Both the position numbers and the translations under genes were made by a program. A stretch of 64,000 nt of DNA from Lineus longissimus (Eukaryota; Nemertea; Pilidiophora; Heteronemertea; Lineidae), in NCBI RefSeq assembly GCF_910592395.1, contig NC_088315.1, positions 17,283,808 through 17,347,807 of the forward strand. Reading direction: 5' to 3'. The notes below the pieces were generated by a model. It worked only from the letters and a program-made list of their open reading frames with translations. It was not told where the DNA came from and searched no databases. Shown here piece after piece: positions 12,643 through 24,100 of the stretch. Each line of letters begins with the position of its first letter. Within the stretch, counting starts at the first letter, position 1.

Positions 12643-14012
12643 ACCTGAATACAAAAAACATTTTCCGGGTGTGTGTGTGTGTCTCGAACAAAATGTCGCT
12701 ATTTTGTCAAGTCTCGGTTTGGTTTCATTTATACATTTAAAGTTCTGTCATTCAAATCTCCTGCGTATTGTCCGAGTCTTGAAAGAATCTGGCATTTTCT
12801 AGATCTGCTGTCCCGTTTTGATATAGATCGATCATGCAGACTTTGCTTCGATATTCGGCAATTGATTCGTACAGCACTAAATTATCAAGATTTAGTTGTA
12901 TAATCAGTTGTGTGATCGTCCAGTCACAAAATGAAAAAGGTACAATATTTTGCTGCGATGCCTTTGGAAACTAGGTAGTTCGCCTACAAATTTATTGTTC
13001 TAACAAATGTCTCTTTTTAATTTAATTGACTGAAAAATAGTTTATAACTATTTAGTTTGACCAGTGTGTTGTCATATCGCGCACTGTCCATCGTTTGATC
13101 TAACCCGCCCATTGTTTGAGAGCTGATGCCCCATTGTAATGCTCGACTATCGATTCAGGGTTTAGTTAGGCTCACAGAACAATAGTCCCAATCTTGGATG
13201 GACCTGATTCGTTCGAATTTGGTTCTGAGGGGCCTGTACACGTAAAGTTACACAACACAAAAAAGAGCGAAAACCAATTTGTTCGGATGCTGATACGAAG
13301 TGGAAAAATTTACCACTAATTTTTTCCCGACTACGAAACTTTCTGCTCGAACCGAAAACCAAGCATAGAATCAGTGTTCACCTTTTAGATTTCAATCCCA
13401 CCCCTCAGCAAAATCCAGCCCAGCATTTTAATGGGAAATCATCAATTTCCATCTCCCTTATAAATGATTCTATGGTGCACACTAGCTGTATCTAACTGTG
13501 AAAATAATCTTCATCACATGAACTGTTTCGAACCAAAGTAACAATCGATACAAGGAAGGTATTGAACTGTTTCACGTTTTGACAAAGACTCGATATTCAT
13601 TGTAATAATTTCAAAATGCAAATAAATACAATACATCGCTTTGATGCAATTCTTTAACCAGGTCCTCTCTGATAGCAATGGGCTACAATTATAGCTCTCT
13701 GGTCGGTTGTCTGCTCTTGTCCTAATTCAGGAGATGTGATGTTTTGATTGGCGGATTTAATGGTCACCATAATTCGAAATTACTGCACGTAATAATTCTG
13801 ATCTTTCGCGACGTTTAACTCAGAATTGTGTCGGCTCCAACTAGCAGCACCAGTGTCTGTGATATCGTTGTATTAGCCATGAAGAACGAACCTGCTTTTC
13901 TCCAGAGACTCTGTCGGAATTCGGTCCTTTTATGCTTTCGTTTTGGTCCAGTTGCATTACTTTTCCCCGCTTTCCTATCACGATGATTCATGTCCTGAGG
14001 GCCCTCGACGTA
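12643..14012. other. Duplicated non-coding sequence
   Basis: Contains a GT microsatellite (about 12,668-12,681) and an open frame at 12,673-12,903 that is shared with 63,317-63,547. The shared frame is explained by the recent duplication, and I see no domain or splice signals that make it a gene. From about 13,257 the sequence also matches 3,095 onward. Confidence 0.5.
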
Positions 14013-14330
14013 CAGTCCTTCCAGAAAGTTTTTAATACAACAGAGACAGAATAAGATAATTGAATGCGGTTTTCAGCAGAGAATGGTATATCTAGTTGGT
14101 TATGTATCTGTTGTATTTGGGCCCAGCTTATCCTGTCAGACAAGTGATTTTTGGACCTTTTTTGAAATGTTTGTTCGTAATGAAGGGATGGAATTAGGTG
14201 CATCCAAATACAACAGATATATAAACCAACTATTATACCATGCTCTGCTAAAAACTGCATTCAAATATCTTATTTTATCTCTGTGATATTAAAAAAAAAC
14301 CCTGTTGACATTTACTTTCTCGAAAGACTG
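14013..14330. mobile_element. 318-bp mariner-type MITE
   Basis: Imperfect terminal inverted repeats of more than 90 bp begin CAGTCCTTCCAGAAAGT and end ACTTTCTCGAAAGACTG, with TA at 14,011-14,012 and 14,331-14,332. The paralogous position near 3,925 has a single TA and no insertion. No transposase is encoded. Confidence 0.8.
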
Positions 14331-16323
14331 TACACCCGGCATTTTTAGAGTTTTGGCGGCCATCTTAAATGAAATAGGGTGGACTCTACGTTTTCATAGC
14401 CATAATATCCGTTGCTGTGTATATATTTTCAGAGACTGTGACATTTTAATGATGTTTTCTTAATTAATTATTATCGTGTTCAACCAGAAAACTGCAAGGA
14501 ATTACCTTTTATTTGGTGAAGTAGCCCACCAGACATTTCTTGCTATACGAACAAGTTTTACTGGTGGGCAGAGACATGTATTCATCCACAGGCGGAAGTG
14601 TGGCACTGACACATGGTCCGTACTCAACTGTGAAGCTGTGGTAAATACATGACTGTGATGGGTGCAAGTGGATTTATTCTTCAATCTTTGGTGGATTCTT
14701 AATCTACAGAGCCAGGCCATAACGGGGATATACTTTTTGATAATTAATTTAAGGAAAAATTGTCTCACTGGCCAGTTTAGAGCTTGTATTCTAATAGGCC
14801 CATATCAGTCCGCGAGTGACGATTTGATGGTAATGCTGTACACAAATCACTTTTTCTCAGGCAATCGGTATTGGAATGTTTTGAATTTTTACTATCATTT
14901 TGATAAAAGCCTCTTCAAAACACATACAAAATTTATTGGGAATTAAAAAACCCTTGGTGTACTTTTTTCACCAACCTATATTCATTAAAATGTACACAGA
15001 ATGTACACGCTGGCTAATAGAGGTCTCTGGCCTGGTGGCCTCATTTTGCTAACCCTCTCGTTGTTATTTTAATATGTGATTTGTTATATTCCAATCTAGC
15101 CGTGGCGGTTCCGAGGCAACTTTGTGGCAAATGGATGAAAAGAGCCGGAACTGTGCAACGTATTTCGAATGCACTTTATCGTTTATAGTAAATTTAATGC
15201 ATCAAGAGGATTATGACAATGCCTCATTGATCATTATATGTAGCCAAAACCTGGTCGAGCGGTTTGGCGTCAGCAATAAAAGAGACCAAAAAAAAGACAA
15301 TGTCACAACCATAAATTGGGCGACTCTAGATTTCAACCACATCAGCTCTTTGGTCAAGTACAATGTCACCATTGATTTGCCACCAATTTAATCTAAATTA
15401 GCCAATCAAAAGGCGTGTTAATGATACAGCATGCGTGGTCTAAGTACTGCTAGATACTACATGTACTTTATTTTCTGCTGTGGAGTTTTTAATAACCCAT
15501 CCGACCCTGCCAATGTTGGTGAGAGTAGAAGACGGCGTAAGTTTTCCAGTGAGTTCATGTGGCACGTTAATTTATACCTACCCAGGGTAAATCGTGATTA
15601 GATTCTTAAAGACTGTTATCACCGATCAAGTTCATCAGTTTCAAATACGTCTGCATGACCATTTCAGATTTGTGTAAATTACGTTTTAGTTGCACTTGCC
15701 GATTTCCATGAAGTTGTTCCGTGGGGGTGGATGTTGACAAGATTGGCCATGGTAATCCTTTCATGAGACAGTAAAATAATGGTAATTAGATCAAGGTGCG
15801 AGCGGGCTTTGTTTAAAGACAATAGACTGTGCATTGGGCTGCCTTAATTTTTTAATTGCAAAGTGTGGCATGGGCGACATAACCTGGTAAAATTCTGGTT
15901 TGATCTTAACTATAAATACTCTTGCAAGATCCTTGTAAAGATTGTACATTTTGCGTGTAATTGAAATAGGCCCTAAGAATCTCCCTGAATCTTATCGGCA
16001 TTCCGCATCCTGGGCATGCACAATGTCTATATTGCATAACTCTCAATAAATGTACATGTACAACTCCTTAACTAATTATATGTTTTACATTTTTTTCATA
16101 AACTACCCTTTGTGTTTGCAGATTCACCATCTTCACTAACGTTTGTTTCTGTTAGATTTCGCAAAGTATTTCAAGGTGAAACTAATGTCAGACCCCTTCA
16201 CAGTTTACACCACACACTGACGATGTGTCTGCCTACAAATGCAGTTGAAAATCCAGCGGTAACCGCAATAACTTCGCGAACGGAAGCACCACTTGGTAGT
16301 GTGTTCTGCAATGTTATGCCCGA
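14331..16323. other. No gene; gene-remnant sequence
   Basis: Part of the old duplicate of 4,000-7,250. The stretch 15,690-15,860 resembles the intron of the LamG-like genes, and an acceptor-like pyrimidine tract ending in CAG near 16,121 precedes an open frame at 16,112-16,369. The end of that frame runs into the foldback element. I read this as the decayed tail of an older LamG-type gene copy. Confidence 0.45.
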
Positions 16324-17240
16324 TATGGCACGCCAAAGCGGAATTATTTCAACCCTGAAAAAATATTAGCAACTACAAATTTCTTGGCAACAGAGAAGAA
16401 ATACTATTTAAACTTTCAAAAATATACCCGACAATCTTTTAAAAAAGATAATTTTTTTTAGACTCATGTCAACATTTTTAAAAAACAAGCCAACAATTTT
16501 TTTTTCGTGATACTTCGAAAAATTCGTTTACATTTTTTTCTTCTCTTGAAAATATTTTCCACCCAATTTACAATTTTACTGCAACATTTATTTTCGTTCA
16601 AGATTTTTTTCTTTGCAACATTTTTTTCGTTCAACATTTTTTCCGTTCAACAACGAGCGCCACCAATGAACTGCTAATAGAACTCGCGCGCAGGGACGAG
16701 GTTAAGCTGGGAAGATCTCCGCAGTTCTCTCAGCAAATCTTCGAAATCGCAAGCATTCGCTAGCAAATTTAAATTGTTTGTCATGATTGTAGGGGTTTAA
16801 CTTATGTAATTTAATGACGGTAAAAATCTGACACTGACACATTCATGACGAGTGACAACCACGTGCGTAAGATATTCGTGTAAAGAAACATGCCAGAAGT
16901 ACCCCGTAGCTAAACCTCGTCTCGAGGGGATATAGTTCAATTAGTTGTTCACGGGTGGCGCTCGTTGTTGGACGAAAAAATTGTTGACGAAAAAAAATGT
17001 TGCAAGAAAAAAATCTTGAACGAAAATAAATGTTGCCGTAAAATTTTGTCAACATTTAAAAAAAAATGTTGGCTTGTTTTCTCAAAATGTTGGATCTTTT
17101 TTTTAAATAATGCTTATATTTTGTACAGGGTTGAAATAATTCCGCTAATGTTGGCTTGTTTTCTGAAAATGTTGGATCGTTTTTAAAATGTTGCTAATAT
17201 TTTGTACAGGGTTGAAATAATTCCGCTTTGGCGTGCCATA
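16324..17240. mobile_element. 917-bp foldback element, family 1 copy 1
   Basis: Long inverted arms start TATGGCACGCCAAAGCGGAA and end with its complement. The element is flanked by a perfect 6-bp duplication, gcccga, at 16,318-16,323 and 17,241-17,246. The empty site is visible near 7,248. Arm interiors carry many short tandem motifs of the form TTTTTTCGTTCAACA and TGTTGG. No coding capacity is seen. The same termini and TSD length occur in the element at 39,569, so this is a family. Confidence 0.88.
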
Positions 17241-17246
17241 GCCCGA

Positions 17247-19216
17247 ACGTGGAGCTATTTTGATTATAGCTGTTTGGAGGGTGGATCGGCGATGCAAGCG
17301 CTATTTTTTTTATATATAGTTATAGCCTCGTGCATGTCATATTTTCAAATCAACCAATCAACACGCGCATTGTGATTTGTGACGTCAAGTGTCCATGGGA
17401 ATATATTAACCTACATGTCATGTACCGCCCATTGGGGGGGGGGGGGGGCAGTTACGGGAGACGACCATTTTTATATTTTTCAGCATTTATTTACCGACTT
17501 GACGGCACTGATAAAAGAATCAGGTATGTGTAATTAAGTGTAGTAGGCTAGTCATTTGTTCCAAGTTTGTAACGTTAAAGGACAAAGTGCATTATTATGT
17601 GTCGGCTGCCCAGTCACCACCCATTTCGACGAGCAGATCCTGTCATTTGATAACACATAAAATTGAAAAACGCAAAAAAACTGATCGAATCACATAAGAT
17701 CAGCTTTTCCGATTTCAATCCAAACCGGACCCGAGCAAGGCCTCCGTAGAGAGATCATTTTTGTGCGTGTCGATGCATGGCAACGTCGCGGAAAAAATGG
17801 CTGATTAGAGAGGTTAAGATTTTGATCCGAGAACGAGAACGAGGTGGTTTTGTTTCTCTGGCTGACGTCATCAAGTCAAACTGATTGTTTTGTATTATTG
17901 TGTTTAGGCATACCACGCATTACACACTGTTTCGTTTCATTTCTGACAGCAGGCAATACGGTATCTATCGTCAAAATACCACTTCGTTTTCGTTCTCGTC
18001 CTCGGATTGAAAATCTTAACCACTCTAATACAAACCGCGAGATGGGAAATCGCGAAATCGCGAGATGAGTAATCATTAATTTCTGCCCAAAGATAAATTT
18101 TCTACTTCACTGGACCACGACGTTCACAATTTCCGATGCTGCCGTGAACTTCTCCTCAAAATAGCAGTGTTTCCGAAGACAATACAGAGGCTACATGCTC
18201 TATGTCGAAGCACACGACTGACTTTCAGTGAATTTAGCGATAATTTCCGATAGGGGCTCTAGCAGCTAAACGCCATATCCCCATTACTCCTAATGATTCT
18301 GATGAGGGGCCTGGGCACCCCGACTCTTCTACCCTAAGAAGTTTTCACTTTGTGAATGTTGAAGAGGTCACATTGTATATTTCCCTTGTATTGCACTCCG
18401 CGAGGGGGCATGGCATGCAGTACGAGCTGGTGCAAGAGTTTGAGACATACGGTGTTGGGTACGACTCAGTGTGGTTATTTTTATTTTATCGCATGCACAT
18501 TGGCCGAAAGCCTCTTGTAAAGCCACACTCGGGGGGGGGGGGGGGATTTCCAATGTTTCGTCAATCTATGTGTTTAACTTTTTCTGATGATACTAGTAAT
18601 GCCAAATCATACCCGAACAAATTATAACAGAGATCTCTGATCCTCAATTAAAGGATTGCCCTGGTTGCCATTTGATACGACTGTACAACAAAAGGAATGT
18701 GGTCCTAGAAAAGAAGTGAGAGCAAGCTTGATTTAAAGACAGTAGACCGCGTATTACACCTGGCCAGATTTCCTAAAGGCAAATTATTTTTTAAAATTTA
18801 ATAAGGGTTTTCCCCTAGCCTCGTTTTTATTGTGCTGCAGTAATCTTGACATAGCGCAATAATGCTAGAGTCCACTCGTGTGTTGGCGATAGTTTGGAGT
18901 ATGCCTATGTCAAATCAAATCCCCGCAACAAATCTGTAGTGACATCGACAATCCTGGTATTTTCTGTATTCATTTCCAGCGACCCGAGTTAGAAACCCGC
19001 GGTGGTCAACTTTTTTCCTTATTTTTTCCGTCATTCTTATCATTTTTAGTGAATGTATATACTGTAGTTTCATGAAAATAACACCACTTCGGGATATTCA
19101 AGGCCCGGCCTCTTCTCTCGAGTCTATTCACCAGAGTTAACCAATGAGTGACTTCGCTGGCCCTTGTGATGGCTCAGCCGAGCTGTCACGGTTACGCTAA
19201 ACCACTTATTACCGCA
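17247..19216. other. Host sequence without recognisable gene
   Basis: Continues the old duplicate of about 7,260-7,900. G-homopolymers lie near 17,436-17,449 and 18,531-18,546. A segment near 18,650-18,790 again resembles the LamG intron. Open frames (17,844-18,068 and 18,352-18,627) have no domain I recognise. Reverse-complement similarity of about 35 bp exists between about 19,055 and 38,875, probably a dispersed repeat. Confidence 0.4.
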
Positions 19217-19221
19217 TCCCT

Positions 19222-20308
19222 TGTTCAGACGAACTATGATCAATTTCAAAGCGCCCGTGCGGGTTCCTGGAAAACTCGGTTAAATAAGTACGCGGCCGAA
19301 TAAGTACTCAACATGTGACAAGTTGCGTAAGACTACTAGTTGTTGATGTCTGAGCGAAAACGAGGCTAGCGGATCGGAGGCGGCATCGGGTTTGGAGGAG
19401 CAGGACGTGTTTTCTCATCTCTCCTGAATAGTACAGTTTTCGTCAAGAAGCCGGTGAATCTTTCAACTCTACAAGCAGCGAGTTTAGTTAGCACGACTAG
19501 ATGAGAGCCGAGTGATCCAGTTTCCGAACTTCCGACCAAGTTTTTAGAAGAAGTGGTGCCCCTCCCAACGGACCCAAGCCAAGTTCTGTCTCTCTCCAAA
19601 CCCAAGAAAACGATGAGCGTCTGAATGAAGGAGAGTGTAGTCCGGACCATAGACATGCCCCGGTAACGTGAATCTTCATTCTTCTATATCTGCCACTCCT
19701 AGTTGCCAATGGTTCTGGGATGTTTGGTGGAATAAATACGCTTCATTATAAACAGATCAATAAGCCTGCCGGCAGCGCGGTTCTGTAAATTCGTTTGTCT
19801 AAAAACCACACCCAACCGAGTATTATTTCGTTGGGTGTGGCCACAAAAATATATATATATTCAGGAGTAAGTCTCCTTAGTAAAAGAACACTAGAATAAG
19901 CCAAAAATAGTTTCTTCATTCAGTTAAATATGCTCATAGTTAAGAGCTTTTTAATTGTATTGTACGTCCTGTTAGTCGTCAAGTGCTCAAATAGTTAAGA
20001 GCCTTCATAAATATATGAACATTAGTATAGTCCATTGGACTTTAAATTTAAACTAATATAATAGCCCTTGTCTGCAACAAAGGTTGTAAACGAGAGACCT
20101 CCGAATCGACGGTGAGGAAAAATAACCGTCGAAATATCGATGCCAAGCTGTTCGTGAAGATGACACAACCAGCCCAGCTGTTCGTGAATTCAACCTGCCC
20201 AGCAGTTCGCGAAGGGGTCCAGACTTCAGCAGCAGCCAGATCAAGAAACAAAAAGTCGAGTTGCACCAGGTAACAGTTTTTACCATTTATAATTGCTTGG
20301 TGCCAACA
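19222..20308 (+). repeat. 5' LTR of element B
   Basis: 1,087 bp, TGTTCAGACG to GGTGCCAACA, differing from the 3' LTR by about four substitutions and no indels. It contains an 11-bp perfect-stem hairpin (CCACACCCAAC, 19,806-19,840) in the likely R region. Confidence 0.93.
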
Positions 20309-20311
20309 TTT

Positions 20312-20333
20312 TGGTCTCTCCGACCGGATTTGA
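20312..20333 (+). promoter_or_regulatory. Primer-binding site of element B
   Basis: Three T after the LTR end comes TGGTCTCTCCGACCGGATTT. It begins with TGG, as required to pair with a tRNA CCA end, and continues as the complement of an acceptor stem and T arm. The tRNA species was not identified. Confidence 0.7.
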
Positions 20334-20517
20334 TATAACCATAGTTAAGTTTGAAATAATTGAAGTTACAGATGTCTCAGCAAGTTAGAAAATCGGGACG
20401 CACTAGAAGACCACCCGCCCATTTGGCAGACTATGAATTGAACGCTGGCACAGAAGATAAAGGGCGCACACAGAGGTCCTTAGACGTAAGTAGGCTGGCT
20501 GTAGAGAGCGATGCCTT

Positions 20518-20902
20518 TGTAAGTGGACCCCCGTTAGGAACCGCACACTCACGTGTACCTAATGCTTTAATGCGCTAAGACACTGCATTCACGACAGATC
20601 ACCGTGTGATGAGGAGATGATTGAACTTTAGATTTTGACCCCTAAACTAGGACTAAGGGATATGAAAGGGGCACAAACGTGTGAGTAAGAATCCGCTATC
20701 TGTGATTTGGACTATCAGTTTCGATCAGATATTCAGACCAATTGTTCTTTTATGCAGATCAGGCCAACGAACCCTACTCGATGATGCCAGAAGCTAAAAG
20801 CAGATGTTTATGTTGGACTCGATATTAAAGACCCCACTTTAACACACCTTTTTATCGTCTTCCGTGTGTTCATCCCTGAGTTTGAAGGCTAAGCCACCCA
20901 CA
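20518..20902 (+). repeat. 5' LTR of element A
   Basis: 385 bp, starting TGTAAGTGGACCCCC and ending AGCCACCCACA. Against the rejoined 3' LTR it differs by about four substitutions, a 1-bp deletion and a 7-bp insertion (TATTTCG) in the 3' copy. Confidence 0.85.
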
Positions 20903-21174
20903 CTGATACGTTTAGAAGACGATGAGCAAGCTGACGAAACCAAGAAGTCTACAGTTTTGATGTAAAAGTACCGTGAGTTAGTCCGATTTCTGAAGATTTC
21001 GACATTGCAGAGTCCCCGATTCCTGGAACCGAGGTTGTTGCTGTATTGATATTACGTACAACACACTGCCGCGTCATTGAATTTTGTGACCTGGAGACGA
21101 GGTTGCCTGCCAGCCACACCTGCAGAGCTACGCCGCTATAACAGTGAGGCTCCAAAAGGGGATTCCCGTCCAAG

Positions 21175-24100
21175 ATGAGTGGAAAAGAGAATCGAAATAC
21201 AAGCGCGGGAAATGATGATGGCGCTGAAGATGAGTTCCATTTAGGTGACGAACCAAATCAAGATGAGTTTGAAGAGGACGATCAACATCCTAGTGAAGAT
21301 AGAAGACAGTTAAGGAGTGGTTTCTCAGCCCAGATGAAAGGAGCTGAGTTGAAGCAGCTCAGTCGTAGCAGATCCGCTTTGACCGGCCGAATTACTGCTA
21401 AGAAGAATTGTTTATCAAGACTAATGGAAGGTACCGATACCGATAAGGTGAAAACAATATTGCGGCAAATGAAAGAGCTGATGGACAAGTTTCTTGGCTG
21501 TCATAATGAGTATCAAGCACGACTTCCTGTGAAAGAGAGAGAACGGGACCAGGCCTACTGCGACACCAGATTGGACGATTATAAACAGTTTGAAGCCGAA
21601 GTCGCGGGTTGGTTGGATACAATGGTAGTCATGGAAACAGAGGGATTGACTCAACCTGAAACTTCGAGAGGAGTATTTGGCCGAATTGACGTCCGTGCGT
21701 CGCCGTTTACACCAGCAAATCAGTCAACGAGAATGTCGGATCCGTTACCACCAGATCTTACAATGATTTCAAATGTAACACAAGCTACCGAACGAGCACT
21801 TTCAGCAATTGCTGACACGCAAAGGGATCTGACGAAACAAATGAGGATTCCTAGAGCCGAACCAGAGATATTTGGTGGAGATGAGACCAAGTTCCGTGAG
21901 TTCTTCATTGACTTCCAAGAGTACGTAGCTAAATGGACCGACACGGACAGAGAGAGGCTAACACAGTTACGAGCATACACGTCAGGAACACCGCATGAAT
22001 TAGTGCGTGGCTGTGTCCATCTGAGACCTGAAGAAGGGTACGCAGAGGCTCTTAGACTACTAGAAACAAAATACGGAGCACCGTACGACACCAGCAGAGC
22101 ATATATCAGGAAAATATCAGCCTGGCCGAAGTTGAGTATGAAGGCTGCAGAAGATATGGATCGATTTGCGATTTTACTACGGGATAGCCTAAATGCATTG
22201 ACTGGACTTGGGCGACTGACTGAACTGGAACATCCGTCCATGATGGCCCAGATTGTGGATAAACTACCTGACTGCTTAAGATATAAGTGGATTAGGCAGG
22301 ATACAGAAATTTTTACGAAAACTGGTAATCCGGCTAATTACCAGAACTTGGTTAAGTTTATTGAAGCACAGGCCAAGGTAGTTATGAACCCCATGTATGG
22401 CACCAGACAAAGGACCGAAGAGGGACCAAAACCATCTCAAGGAGAAAGAAAACAAGACAAGTCACGATCAAATCCGGGAAAGCAAGCACCGTCCAAAGCT
22501 GCTTTCAGAGTAACATCCAGCAGTGAAAGGTCCAATGACAAGCCAGGAGAAAGAGAAGATCATTGCAGTTACTGTAAGGAATTGCATAAAATCCAAGATT
22601 GTATGAAGCTTAAGAAGTTGCCAAGACCTGAGAGAGGTGAATTTCTGAAGAAGACGGGGCGTTGTTTTAAGTGCTTGGAGCGGGGCCATATTGCTAAAGA
22701 CCATGGCAATCAGTCAACCAGCCAGACAGTTGTGAAACCTGAGACCCCCAGTTCTGTAAACAAATCAGAAGCTGTAAAGTCAAGAGAAGCCGTGAAAACT
22801 GTGAAAACAGAAGAAGTAACTTCAAGAAGAATTGGAACCACTGGGAGAATTGCAATGGCAGTCTTACCAGTCAAGCTGAGAAGTTTACATAATGGAGTAG
22901 AAGTTACTACGAATGTATTCTTAGACAATGGAGCCGGAGCGAGTTTCATCACTGATGGATTGGCGACCAAGATGGGACTTACAGGCCAGTCTGTGAAAGT
23001 TGACCTATCCACGATGCTCCAGAGCTGTGCTAGTGTTGATTCAAGAAAAATCCAGAGACTTGAAGTCAAAGGCCTTTCCAAGGGAGATGAGTGGATCAAA
23101 TTGAATGAACTCTTCACACACAGTACGATTCCCATCAAGCCTTGGGAGATTCCCACAGAGAATGATGTTAGGAAATACCCAGAGTTAAAGAAAGTTGATC
23201 TGAAAGTTATCGATCACCCAGTTGAGATACTCTTCGGAGCTAATCAACCAGAAATCACACGGCCAGTAGAGATCATTCCCACAAAAGAAGATGGACCCTA
23301 CGCTATGCGGACCAAGATCGGCTGGACGCTACTCGGACCTGTTCAGAGGGGCCGGATGAATATTGCTTCAAAGCCTCTCCACAGACTTACCGTTGAAGAA
23401 CTGAACAACAACATGAATGCTCACTTCAGCAGAGAATTTGATGACGGACCACAGGGCGAAGAGATTCGTATGTCCAGAGAGGAAGAACGCTTCATGACTA
23501 AGCTGCGAGGAACCACCGCCTACACTGGAGAACGATATCAGGTTCGCTTACCGCTGAAGGATCAACTTCCAGCAGTTCCAGAGAGCAGACCAATGGCTGA
23601 ACGTAGATTATCTGCAGTGTTGAAACGAATGAAAAGAGACAAGAACTATGCGACTGCTTATCAGAGCCAGATGAATGACCTTAAGAAAAAGAGATACATC
23701 GAACGTGTTCCAGAGAATGAACTTGATGTAAAAATCAGATGGTATCTACCACATCATGGTGTAATCAGCGAGAGAAAGCAGTCCAAGTTGCGAATCGTGT
23801 TTGATGGTTCAGCTGAAATTGATGGAATTTCAATCAACAACCTGTTGATGAAAGGGCCAGACCTGACAAACAGGCTAGACGGAGTACTACTAAGGTTTAG
23901 AGAGTACCCAGTTGCCGTTAGCAGTGACATTCAAGCCATGTTCCACCAGATACAAGTACCGCCAGAAGATCGAAATTGGTACCGATTTTTATGGGTCGAT
24001 GACCAAGGCCAGATTGAAGATTGGAGGTGGACAGTACATCCTTTCGGATCGAAACCTTCACCAGCCATAGCATGCCATGCGTTGAACCACGGGTTGGAAG

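Larger units (their letters stand above)
8433..13358 (+). repeat. Segmental duplication copy 1 (LamG unit)
   Basis: Collinear and highly similar to 40,572-44,380 plus 62,787-64,000. Copy 2 is interrupted by the Polinton. Each copy also contains the same roughly 0.65-kb hairpin element, but at a different place. The unit contains the LamG-like gene, a conserved TATA-containing segment near 10,640, and long stretches without recognisable genes (about 9,650-10,600 and 11,000-11,950). Confidence 0.9.

Noticed and set aside
12673-12903. 76-aa frame conserved between 12,673 and 63,317
   Set aside because: Conservation matches that of surrounding non-coding DNA in a recent duplication; no domain, splice sites or promoter seen.
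20853-20902. About 49 bp shared by the leader of A and the Gag region of B, suggesting template switching
   Set aside because: Better explained as the end of the A LTR, split by insertion C; it gives LTRs ending CA and a matching GCCTT duplication.
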